15,529 bases of DNA from an uncultured Saprospiraceae bacterium (GTDB lineage: Bacteria > Bacteroidota > Bacteroidia > Chitinophagales > Saprospiraceae). The translations under genes and the position numbers were made by a program. The first letter of the stretch is position 1. Each line of letters starts with the position of its first letter. Under the pieces are notes generated by a model. That model was not told where the DNA came from. It did not search any database and saw nothing but the letters and a program-made list of their open reading frames with translations. Below, piece by piece: positions 1 through 6,494 of this stretch. The stretch lies in NCBI GenBank assembly GCA_937969485.1, contig CALBVQ010000142.1, forward strand, positions 1-15,529, written 5' to 3'.

Positions 1-276
1 GGACCGCGCCATCTTATGCAGGCGTGCCGGTTTCAGTCGCAGCTTGTCGCCAAAAATCTCCGCATCCGGGTGAAACGTGACCGTCGTGCCGCGCCGGTTC
101 GGCGCCGCGCCCGCATCCTCAACCCCGGTCTGGGGTAGGCCGCGCGAAAAGCTTTGGCGGAACAGCTTTTTCGACCGCGCAACCTCAACCACCACGCTAT
201 CCGACAGCGCATTGACGACAGAAATGCCGACGCCATGCAGGCCGCCCGACGTCTCATAGGCTTTGCCGGAAAATTC
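1..276 (-). CDS. parE: ParE (topoisomerase IV subunit B) internal fragment, alphaproteobacterial type, off the window edge
   Basis: Reading the minus strand from about 276 down to 1 gives an uninterrupted peptide with the GHKL-ATPase landmarks of type II topoisomerase B subunits: KAYETSGGLHGVGISVVNAL (the glycine-rich ATP-lid region), then NRRGTTVTFHPDAEIFG and KPARLHKMARS. The wording (NRRGT, FHPD, KPARL.KMARS) matches alphaproteobacterial, possibly sphingomonad, ParE better than GyrB (recalled family knowledge). ParE supplies the ATPase subunit of topoisomerase IV, which decatenates daughter chromosomes. Only about 90 residues of a protein normally over 600 long are present. There is no start codon of its own, because the frame continues into an unrelated protease at 277-438. 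The fragment is clearly more GC-rich than anything else of gene length here, so it almost certainly does not belong to the same genome as the rest of the window. Confidence 0.85.
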
Positions 277-279
277 ATC
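253..279. other. Chimeric junction between prc and parE
   Basis: The change from AT-rich Bacteroidota coding sequence to GC-rich alphaproteobacterial coding sequence happens here, inside the codons for NDEFSGKAYE. Both parent proteins can plausibly carry an FSxKAYE-like string at this point, so a short shared word could have joined unrelated reads or contigs. The reading frame stays open across the join, so a gene caller would report one 146-codon hybrid protein. Confidence 0.8.
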
Positions 280-438
280 ATTTAAGTCAACTGGTTGATA
301 ATGCACTTGATCAAGATAAGCCAGAACAGCCTTTATAATAGCCTCTTCCTTTGCCTTGGGATCTCCAGTAAAAGGATTGATGATAAACATCGCAGCAAGT
401 AACGCCACCGATGAAAAAGCAAATAAGTAATTTTTCAT
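277..438 (-). CDS. prc: N-terminus of a tail-specific (Prc/CtpA-like, S41) protease, truncated at a junction
   Basis: An ATG at 436-438 opens a minus-strand frame beginning MKNYLFAFSSVALLAAMFII, a short positive N-terminus followed by a hydrophobic signal or anchor segment (residues 5-21). It continues with AIIKAVLAYLDQVHYQPVDL and NDEFSGKAY. In Bacteroidota tail-specific proteases the mature N-terminus reads like this: a helix ending in a hydrophobic-Leu-x-x-x-HY motif, then D-D-x-FS-x-K. So I read it as the start of a periplasmic S41 C-terminal-processing protease (family recall, not a search). After about residue 54-62 the frame passes without a stop into ParE sequence, so the PDZ and Ser/Lys catalytic parts are absent. 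The gene lies co-directionally 252 bp downstream of rlmN and probably has its own promoter. Confidence 0.6.
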
Positions 439-690
439 TTTCCGACTCAATTTAATTTTCTTTCTTCTCAATACAATTATAATATCAAAAATAACACCAA
501 GTTTTTGGTACTCAGTAAAAGTAACACCTTAGAGTGAGTATATAGTTTTGAAATATGGAAATTTAACCGAATTTTTGCATTTGATGTAAAAAAAAAACGG
601 ACTCGCATCAACCTACCTATCACAAACGATCTTCGGTCCCCTTTAAATCAGGTGAAATAAAATCAAAAGTCACCTCTTCCTTGTCATCAA
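439..690. other. Intergenic region between rlmN and prc (252 bp)
   Basis: No gene is visible. It is AT-rich and contains a homopolymer A run at about 588-596 on the plus strand. A 6-bp inverted repeat (AGGTGA at 650-655, TCACCT at 670-675) sits just beyond the rlmN stop and could be a weak hairpin, but no U-tract follows it on the minus strand. A possible -7 element for prc is listed separately. Confidence 0.5.
474..481 (-). promoter_or_regulatory. Possible -7 promoter element of prc
   Basis: On the minus strand this reads TATAATTG, a 7/8 match to the Bacteroidota -7 consensus TAnnTTTG, about 36 bp upstream of the prc ATG. No TTTG -33 box is found at the usual distance, so the call is weak. 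Confidence 0.25.
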
Positions 691-1740
691 TCAATCCTGA
701 TTAGCTAATTGCCCGCATGCGGCGTCTATATCCTTTCCCCTACTTCTACGTACGGTCATCATCACACCTTTTTTCTTGAGGTGCCTTGCAAATGCATCAA
801 GGGTATCTTTTGAACTTTTGACGAAAGTCAACCCGGGGATAGGATTGTACTCGATCACATTTATCCTTACCGGAAACCGATTACATAGTGCCGCTAGATT
901 GTCCGCGTCTGCAATACTATCGTTAAAATCTTTGAAGGCGATGTATTCGTACGAAATCTTATTCCCTGTTGTTTGGTAAAAGTAACTAATAGCGTCCATT
1001 AGAACTTCAAGTGTATTGGTTTCGTTAATCGGCATAATCTTATCACGCTTAGCATCATCAGCTGCGTGAAGAGATAAGGCCAAGTTAACACCGGTATTGT
1101 CATCAGCTAATTTTGTAATCATTTTTGCAATTCCGGCAGTGCTTATCGTGATTCTTCTAGGCGCAATATTCAATCCTTTTTCACTCGTTAACAAGTGAAT
1201 GCTGTCGAGTGTGCCTTTGTAATTTAATAATGGTTCACCCATTCCCATGTACACCACATTGGTAAGCGGATGACCAAATTCCTTTTCACACATTTCGTTA
1301 ATGAGCACATATTGATCATAGATCTCGAAACCGTCAAGATTCCGCATCCGTTTCATCATACCAGTTGCGCAAAATGCACAACTTAAACTACAACCAACTT
1401 GTGAAGAAACACACACCGTATATCGGTCAGCGTCCGGCACGGGAATAAGAACGCTTTCTATTTTGTGTCCGTCGTGAAGGGTAAACCGACACTTGATTGT
1501 GCCATCATTACTCTTCTGCATGGTATCTAGCACAATGCCATTAATTACGAAGTGTTCCTCTAACTTTTGGCGTAAGCCCTTTGATAAATTCGACATTTCG
1601 TCAAAGGAAACAGCACGCTTCTTCCATAACCACTCTTCAATTTGCTTAGCCCTGAACGCCGGTTCTTTTTGGGCTTGAGCCCAAAGTTTAAGGTCTTCAA
1701 GACTATGCTTACGTATATCTGTTTTTGCTATTTCCGACAT
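691..1740 (-). CDS. rlmN: RlmN, dual-specificity 23S rRNA A2503 / tRNA A37 C2-methyltransferase
   Basis: This 349-residue radical-SAM enzyme methylates C2 of A2503 in 23S rRNA and, in the family, A37 of some tRNAs, tuning peptidyl-transfer fidelity in the cytoplasm. The [4Fe-4S] motif CSLSCAFC gives C117, C121 and C124. The two mechanistic cysteines are also in place: C110 in YTVCVSSQ (equivalent to E. coli C118) and C342 in DAACGQLA (equivalent to E. coli C355). Their presence separates RlmN from other radical-SAM proteins. GMGEPLLNY and ISTAGI are further family landmarks. Length is typical. The gene starts 7 bp after the thrS stop on the same strand, so it is probably the second gene of a thrS-rlmN transcript and has no visible promoter of its own. 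Confidence 0.96.
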   Translation of the reverse strand: MSEIAKTDIRKHSLEDLKLWAQAQKEPAFRAKQIEEWLWKKRAVSFDEMSNLSKGLRQKLEEHFVINGIVLDTMQKSNDGTIKCRFTLHDGHKIESVLIPVPDADRYTVCVSSQVGCSLSCAFCATGMMKRMRNLDGFEIYDQYVLINEMCEKEFGHPLTNVVYMGMGEPLLNYKGTLDSIHLLTSEKGLNIAPRRITISTAGIAKMITKLADDNTGVNLALSLHAADDAKRDKIMPINETNTLEVLMDAISYFYQTTGNKISYEYIAFKDFNDSIADADNLAALCNRFPVRINVIEYNPIPGLTFVKSSKDTLDAFARHLKKKGVMMTVRRSRGKDIDAACGQLANQD

Positions 1741-1747
1741 TGATTTT

Positions 1748-3673
1748 TTACTGATTCAGTTCTTCGTTAAAATGTTCAACGAATTCCGCTACTGACATAG
1801 TTCCTTTATCGCCGTCTCCTTGTTTTCTCACAGCCACTCCGCCGTTCTCCAATTCTTTCTCCCCAATAATCAATAAATATGGAATTTTCTTCATCTCATT
1901 ATCACGTATCTTGCGACCTATCGATTCCGTTCGATCATCAATAATTCCTCGAATATTTGCTTGGGCAAGTTGAAGTTGTATTTTCTTACTTAAGTCAATA
2001 TACTTGTCGGAAACAGGAAGGATTACAAATTGCTCTGGAGTCAACCACAAAGGGAATTTTCCAGCTGTATGTTCGATTAAAATACTCATGAATCGCTCCA
2101 TACTACCGAATGGCGCACGGTGAATCATTACCGGTCTATGCGTTGCATTATCCGACCCTACATATTCTAACTCGAATCTTTCCGGCAAGTTATAATCTAC
2201 CTGAATAGTACCAAGCTGCCATTGACGCCCTATCGCATCTTTGATCATAAAATCTAGCTTAGGTCCGTAGAAAGCAGCTTCGCCATAGGCAGTTACTGTC
2301 TTGATGTCCACTTCACTTGTCGCATCGATTATTGCTTTTTCCGCAGCGTCCCAGTTCTCGTCCGAACCGATATATTTCTCCGGAGTATTAGGATCTCGTA
2401 ATGAAATCTGAGCAGTGTAATCTTCAAATCCCATTTTACGAAGTACCATCGTTGTTAACTCTAGTACATCTAAGAATTCAGCCTTCAACTGGTCTTTAGT
2501 ACAAAAAATGTGGGCATCATCTTGAGTAAAACCACGCACTCTAGAAAGGCCATGCAATTCACCTGATTGCTCATATCTATACACGGTACCGAATTCTGCA
2601 ATTCGTACAGGAAGTTCACGATAAGATCTTGGTGTATGAGCAAATATCTCACAGTGGTGAGGGCAATTCATCGGCTTGAGCAAGAATTCCTCTCCTTCTC
2701 TAGGTGTCTTAATTGACTGGAAACTATCTTCGCCATATTTTTCATAATGGCCTGAAGTGATGTATAAGTTTTTATGCCCTATATGTGGAGTTATAACACC
2801 TGTATACCCTCTTTTTTCTTGCTCAGATTTCAAGAAAGATTCTAATCTCTCACGGATTTGAGCACCTTTAGGTAACCATATTGGCAAGCCAGATCCCACT
2901 TTTTCTGAGAACATGAACAGTCCCAGTTCTTTTCCTAGTTTTCTATGATCTCTTTTCTTTGCTTCCTCCATCATGTGAAGGTATTCGGTCAGTTCTTTAG
3001 CCTTAGGGAAAGTGATACCATAAATTCTCGTTAGCTGTTTTCTACTATCGTCACCCTTCCAGTAAGCTCCAGCTAGAGAAGTTAACTTTATAGCCTTGAT
3101 CACACCGGTTTGCGGAATATGAGGTCCGCGGCATAGGTCGGTGAAGTTTCCTTGGGTATAAAAGGTAATCGTCCCGTCCTCAAGATCATTGATCAATTCT
3201 AGTTTGTACTCGTCGTCCTTTTCTTCGAAGTATTTTAGAGCATCTGCCTTTGATACTTCCTTTCTTTCAAAAGTATTTTTCTCCCTAGCTAATTCTAGCA
3301 TTTTCTGTTCTATTTTCACGAGATCGTCGGGAGTAAGTGAAATGTCACCAGTATCCACATCGTAGTAGAAACCTCGTTCGATAGGAGGACCTATTGCGAA
3401 TTTGGTGCCAGGATATAGTGCTTCTATGGCTTCCGCCAAAAGGTGAGCAGACGAGTGCCAAAAGGTCATTTTTCCATCGTCATCATTCCAGGTGTTAAAA
3501 ACAATACTAGAGTCTTCGGTTATAGGTCGGGAAGCATCTCTGACTTCTCCGTTTACGGTAGCCGAAAGAACGTTTCTTGCTAGACCTTCACTGATTGATT
3601 TTGCGACATCCATAGAAGATGTGCCTGCTTCGTATTCTCTTATATTTCCATCTGGAAACGTAACTTTGATCAT
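1748..3673 (-). CDS. thrS: Threonyl-tRNA synthetase
   Basis: Cytoplasmic class II synthetase that charges tRNA-Thr. The full bacterial architecture is present over 641 residues. An N-terminal TGS domain (about 1-62) is followed by the editing domain with HSSAH (H73, H77) and CRGPH (C181, H185) for clearing Ser-tRNA-Thr. The catalytic core carries zinc ligands C337 (MNCPHH), H388 (DDAHIF) and H518 (IHRAPFGSMERF, also motif 3), with motif 2 around RYEQSGELHGLSRVRGF. The C-terminal anticodon-binding domain follows (about 545-641). I chose the ATG at 3671-3673 (MIKVTFPDG). The alternative in-frame TTG at 3692-3694 adds seven residues but lies inside the predicted -7 promoter box, and E. coli ThrS (642 residues) begins at the same point. 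It is followed 7 bp later by rlmN. The common infC-rpmI-rplT neighbours are not adjacent here. Confidence 0.97.
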   Translation of the reverse strand: MIKVTFPDGNIREYEAGTSSMDVAKSISEGLARNVLSATVNGEVRDASRPITEDSSIVFNTWNDDDGKMTFWHSSAHLLAEAIEALYPGTKFAIGPPIERGFYYDVDTGDISLTPDDLVKIEQKMLELAREKNTFERKEVSKADALKYFEEKDDEYKLELINDLEDGTITFYTQGNFTDLCRGPHIPQTGVIKAIKLTSLAGAYWKGDDSRKQLTRIYGITFPKAKELTEYLHMMEEAKKRDHRKLGKELGLFMFSEKVGSGLPIWLPKGAQIRERLESFLKSEQEKRGYTGVITPHIGHKNLYITSGHYEKYGEDSFQSIKTPREGEEFLLKPMNCPHHCEIFAHTPRSYRELPVRIAEFGTVYRYEQSGELHGLSRVRGFTQDDAHIFCTKDQLKAEFLDVLELTTMVLRKMGFEDYTAQISLRDPNTPEKYIGSDENWDAAEKAIIDATSEVDIKTVTAYGEAAFYGPKLDFMIKDAIGRQWQLGTIQVDYNLPERFELEYVGSDNATHRPVMIHRAPFGSMERFMSILIEHTAGKFPLWLTPEQFVILPVSDKYIDLSKKIQLQLAQANIRGIIDDRTESIGRKIRDNEMKKIPYLLIIGEKELENGGVAVRKQGDGDKGTMSVAEFVEHFNEELNQ

Positions 3674-3691
3674 CTTGAAAAAATTTAGCTG

Positions 3692-3699
3692 CAAAAGTA
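3692..3699 (-). promoter_or_regulatory. -7 promoter element of thrS-rlmN
   Basis: On the minus strand this reads TACTTTTG, a perfect match to TAnnTTTG, 18 bp before the chosen thrS ATG. That predicts a leader of about 12 nt, too short for a T-box or other attenuator. No good TTTG -33 box is seen. The overlap with an upstream TTG codon argues against the longer start. Confidence 0.5.
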
Positions 3700-3925
3700 A
3701 GGAATACGGGTTAAAGAGTATGGAAGTAAAGGGCTTAATAATTTATAGAGTTATAAAAGAAATCGTGCCAAGGTTTTTTTTATGCGAATTTGGGCTATTA
3801 ATCCCTCAATTTACTTCATAGCTTTTTTGAGTATTTCCATGCCAGGCAAAAGGTCCTTTTCTTTTAATGTTAAGAAATACTGTTATATTGGTTTTCAAGT
3901 TTATTCAACTTCAAAAACAATATTC

Positions 3926-4522
3926 ATGCAAAACTTACATTTTCCAATTAATTTCAGATTTAAGATTTCTACACTTGCTAACGATTTTACCGCGACGGAT
4001 GCAAGAGGAAGTGTAATCGCCTATGTCCGACAGAAAATGTTCAAATTTAAAGAGGATGTAAGTGTGTACTCAGACGAAACTAAGACTAAAATAAACTATA
4101 CTATTAAAGCTGACAGATGGTTGGATTTTTCGGCTGCGTACAGCTTCTCAGATTCAACTGGTAAAGAATTTGGCAAGATCGCACGTAAAGGATGGCGGTC
4201 AATATGGAATACTAATTATGAGATTATTGATCAATTTGATAAGAAGCAATATACAATAAGGGAGGAAAATCCGTGGGTAAAAGTTGGTGATGCCTTATTT
4301 TGTGAAATACCATTGCTCGGAATGCTTACAGGTTATTTATTTAATCCTACGTATTTACTAAAAGATACTAATGACAAACTCATTGTAAAGCTTAAAAAGA
4401 AAGCTTCGTTTTTTGGACGAGAATTTGAAATTGAAAAAATTGGACCAATGGATGCTGACGATGATGATCGTATTATGCTTGGTTTGATGATGATGATTCT
4501 TTTAGAAAGAAGAAGAGGTTAA
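3926..4522 (+). CDS. LURP-one-related / scramblase-like protein of unknown function
   Basis: A 198-residue protein of the LURP-one-related (Tubby/scramblase-like beta-barrel) type found in many Bacteroidota, recognised by recall of the family pattern. Landmarks are FPINFRFKISTLANDFTATD, AYVRQKMFKFKEDVSVYSDE, GKIARKGWRSIW and ILGMLTGY-like LLGMLTGYLFNPTYLL. The end, DDDDRIMLGLMMMILLERRR, combines an acidic stretch with a hydrophobic Met/Leu segment that may touch or enter the membrane. No signal peptide is apparent. The frame is open 48 codons further upstream, but the conserved part starts at the ATG at 3926 (MQNLHFPIN), so I use that start. It diverges from thrS and converges on the OmpA-domain gene. 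Function is unknown; membership rests on resemblance, not a search. Confidence 0.75.
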   Translation: MQNLHFPINFRFKISTLANDFTATDARGSVIAYVRQKMFKFKEDVSVYSDETKTKINYTIKADRWLDFSAAYSFSDSTGKEFGKIARKGWRSIWNTNYEIIDQFDKKQYTIREENPWVKVGDALFCEIPLLGMLTGYLFNPTYLLKDTNDKLIVKLKKKASFFGREFEIEKIGPMDADDDDRIMLGLMMMILLERRRG

Positions 4523-4857
4523 GCTCTATGAGTTCATGCGATGAGTACGCTGGTAACAAAGTTAAGCACTGAAATGTGGACACTTTGCAGGCTTTTTATT
4601 GACGTTCCCATTATCGACGCAGATTGAGATCGCAATAAATATCTTAGGCATATTTTAGTTTAAAGCTTATTGTTTTCTTTGCGGAATTTTTTACATTTTA
4701 AATGCTGGAAAGAATAGTTGTGCTTGCTAACATACTAGCAATTAGACAACAAAATGATCTTTGTGGTACTTCAAAAAGACAAGACCACTTAAATTGCTGC
4801 GGTGACTTGACCACCTGTGCACGTGTTAACCATCAATTATTTTGTGAAATATTACCT
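4523..4857. other. Convergent intergenic region with several small inverted repeats
   Basis: This 335-bp stretch lies between the stop codons of two converging genes and has no convincing gene. It contains hairpin-capable segments that could terminate one or both transcripts: TTGCTA/TAGCAA at 4724-4741 (6-nt loop); GTGGT-a-CTT paired with AAG-ACCAC at 4763-4788; and GGTG/CACC at 4801-4815. None has a strong U-tract. A 57-codon frame at 4702-4875 is discussed among the rejected items. Confidence 0.5.
4763..4788 (-). terminator. Possible weak terminator downstream of the OmpA-domain gene
   Basis: On the minus strand the segment GTGGTCTT pairs with AAGTACCAC (8 bp with one bulged T) around a T-rich 9-nt loop, about 70 nt past the OmpA-domain stop. 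No U-run follows, so this may only be a 3'-end-stabilising hairpin. Confidence 0.25.
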
Positions 4858-6087
4858 TTAAGAATCCAGGTCTAGTACCTTGATTTCAACGCGCTGATTT
4901 CTCCTTCGACCTTCGGCATGTCGATTATTAGCAATAGGTTCTCTCTTGCCATATCCTTTATACTGAACTTGCTTCATTGGAATATCCTGATTGTACAGGA
5001 ATTCGGCTACTGACTTGGCTCTTGCTTCACTCAATGAGTCACAAAATGCACGTGGAGGCCTATCGTTCGTATGTCCACCGATCTCAATAGTTACTTCTGG
5101 ATAAAACTTCAGAAAGCTTGCTAGCTCTTCCAAGGCAGGTAGTGATTTTGGATTGACCTTTATGGAATCTGCATCGAAATACAGATTATTTACTTGGATA
5201 ATCTGTCCCTTTTTAAGGGTTTTTCTATCTAGTTCGGAATTGATAACCATTTGTGGCTTAGCCCTTACAGGTTCCTTTACCTCATCTTGCTTGATTGGCG
5301 GCGTAACTTGTGTTGTCGTAGCGACAACCACTTCTTCTTCGACTTTTTTAGGCTCTTCTTTCTTTGGTGTTTCTTTTTTTGGCTCCTCGACTTGTGCTAA
5401 GATTTCCTCTTCACCAGGACATGTTGTCTGTACTATATCACTGGCATTGTCAATTAATAAATTTCCATTATATGGCACGAGTACTGGTACTTTGTAAAAG
5501 GCACTTATGGAGAAATACCTATGTGTTTGTTTAGGCTTGAAAGTGAATTCATACGTTTGCCACTCGCTGTTTTTTACGGGTGTAGATTCTGCTAAAAGCT
5601 CTCTTTTACCACATGGTGTAGATCCTCCGTAAATTCTAAGTACCACTGGCTTGGTGTATAATTTAGAGATCGCAGACTTAGGGTATGGGCTCATGTAATC
5701 CAGTGATCTAGATAGATCAATGCTAAAATTATAGCAGATTCCTCCTTCAAGCGGTTGTGGTAGTCTTTGTGTTACTGATTCATAGGTTTCATTATCTCTA
5801 ACTACAAATCCTAGGAATGTAAAACCGTCGGATGAATTTTTTGCAACGCCAAATGATGGTTCTATAATAGGATTAGTGGGATCCATCCCAAGATGAATGT
5901 CAGGTGGTGTTTCATTAGGAAAATAAATTCTACCGCAATCTGACCAACCGCTGATTCTACTTCCACCTTGTCCACCTGAATGTGGCTTGTCTTCAAATGA
6001 TGGATTATCAAGCTGGATGACCTGCTGAGCATCAACTTGCCAAGTAGCGACGAAACCTAAAATTATTAAAGTATAAATCTTGTACAT
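4858..6087 (-). CDS. Exported OmpA-domain protein with an N-terminal beta-rich domain
   Basis: A 409-residue envelope protein. Residues 1-20 (MYKIYTLIILGFVATWQVDA) form a signal peptide with cleavage expected before QQV. Residues about 25-222 are a beta-rich module beginning NPSFEDKPHSGG, with aromatic and paired-Cys features resembling galactose-binding/CBM-like sandwiches (inference). A Lys/Glu/Pro-rich linker (EEPKKETPKKEEPKKVEEE, about 233-252, extending to ~275) is followed by an OmpA C-terminal domain (about 294-402) with YFDADS, GHTNDR, SEARAKSVAEFL and GRRRNQRVEI, which binds diaminopimelate in peptidoglycan in this family. The protein thus probably anchors the N-terminal module to the wall. 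I used the ATG at 6085-6087, because a longer frame back to 6141 would cross the -7 promoter box and displace the signal peptide. Confidence 0.88.
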   Translation of the reverse strand: MYKIYTLIILGFVATWQVDAQQVIQLDNPSFEDKPHSGGQGGSRISGWSDCGRIYFPNETPPDIHLGMDPTNPIIEPSFGVAKNSSDGFTFLGFVVRDNETYESVTQRLPQPLEGGICYNFSIDLSRSLDYMSPYPKSAISKLYTKPVVLRIYGGSTPCGKRELLAESTPVKNSEWQTYEFTFKPKQTHRYFSISAFYKVPVLVPYNGNLLIDNASDIVQTTCPGEEEILAQVEEPKKETPKKEEPKKVEEEVVVATTTQVTPPIKQDEVKEPVRAKPQMVINSELDRKTLKKGQIIQVNNLYFDADSIKVNPKSLPALEELASFLKFYPEVTIEIGGHTNDRPPRAFCDSLSEARAKSVAEFLYNQDIPMKQVQYKGYGKREPIANNRHAEGRRRNQRVEIKVLDLDS

Positions 6088-6138
6088 ATTAACTACCCTC
6101 AATTTTTCCAGATATAAACATCTGTATTCTGTATATAA

Positions 6139-6146
6139 CAAATGTA
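6139..6146 (-). promoter_or_regulatory. -7 promoter element of the OmpA-domain gene
   Basis: On the minus strand this reads TACATTTG, a perfect TAnnTTTG, about 50 bp before the ATG at 6087. It includes the first bases of an in-frame upstream ATG at 6141, which supports the shorter start. The -33 region lacks a clear TTTG at 19-bp spacing. Confidence 0.45.
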
Positions 6147-6259
6147 AAAACTATCGATCAAAAATTTGCATTAAGACCTATTTTTACGATACTTATCAGT
6201 GTAACAACGATTAAATGAATAGAGTTTTATACATAAGTTGTTCCTAAACCGCTCAATTT

Positions 6260-6450
6260 AAGAGGAAATTAACGCTGAAGCGCTTTCAGGTCGTACAATC
6301 TTTTATCGACCGACTCATAATTGTGCCGTGTCTGCCAATACTTATTTTGGGGTGTATAACCTGTGAGGGTGTACTATCACAGGAAGGATATTCCGTCCTT
6401 TCGATAAATTTTTCTTTACGGCAGACCTGTACTTTGGGCGGAAGCCCATC
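6260..6450. ncRNA. Candidate structured RNA or inverted-repeat cluster, strand uncertain
   Basis: Between asnS and the OmpA-domain gene lie six inverted repeats in under 180 bp: CTGAA/TTCAG at 6275-6289; GGTCG/CGACC at 6289-6311; a long-range GTCTGCC (6329-6335ish) with GGCAGAC (about 6419-6425); inside it CCTGTGA/TCACAGG at 6360-6383 and the adjoining AAGGA/TCCTT at 6384-6400; and TGGGC-GGAA-GCCCA at 6435-6448, whose plus-strand loop is a GNRA tetraloop. Together they can draw a three-way junction flanked by hairpins. I do not recognise tmRNA, SRP, RNase P or 6S RNA. Short minus-strand frames also exist here (one ends KYWQTRHNYESVDKRLYDL, another starts MGFRPKYRSAVKKNLSKG), so a decayed gene is an alternative. 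Individual 5-7-bp repeats are expected by chance; only the density is suggestive. Confidence 0.35.
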
Positions 6451-6494
6451 ACAAGAAATACTAATCAATAGTTAGGTTCAGCTAAGTTTCCCTT

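Noticed and set aside
33..281. An 82-codon minus-strand frame rich in Arg and Ala at the left end
   Set aside because: It is an off-frame reading of the GC-rich parE fragment.
4702..4875. A plus-strand 57-codon frame with five cysteines (MLERIVVLANILAIRQQNDL...) between the LURP-one-like and OmpA-domain genes
   Set aside because: It starts directly after a stop, has no promoter or ribosome-binding signal, runs into the antisense of the OmpA-domain gene, and overlaps the inverted repeats. Probably a chance frame.
6435..6448. The GGAA-loop hairpin considered as the SRP RNA signature
   Set aside because: The conserved asymmetric internal loop and flanking bases of bacterial 4.5S/SRP RNA (GGAAGGAAGCAGC-like) are not present.
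6286..6468. A 60-codon minus-strand frame opening with TTG between asnS and the OmpA-domain gene
   Set aside because: Poor start codon, unnatural composition (many Cys, Pro, Ser), and it covers the inverted-repeat cluster. I treat the stretch as non-coding or a relic.
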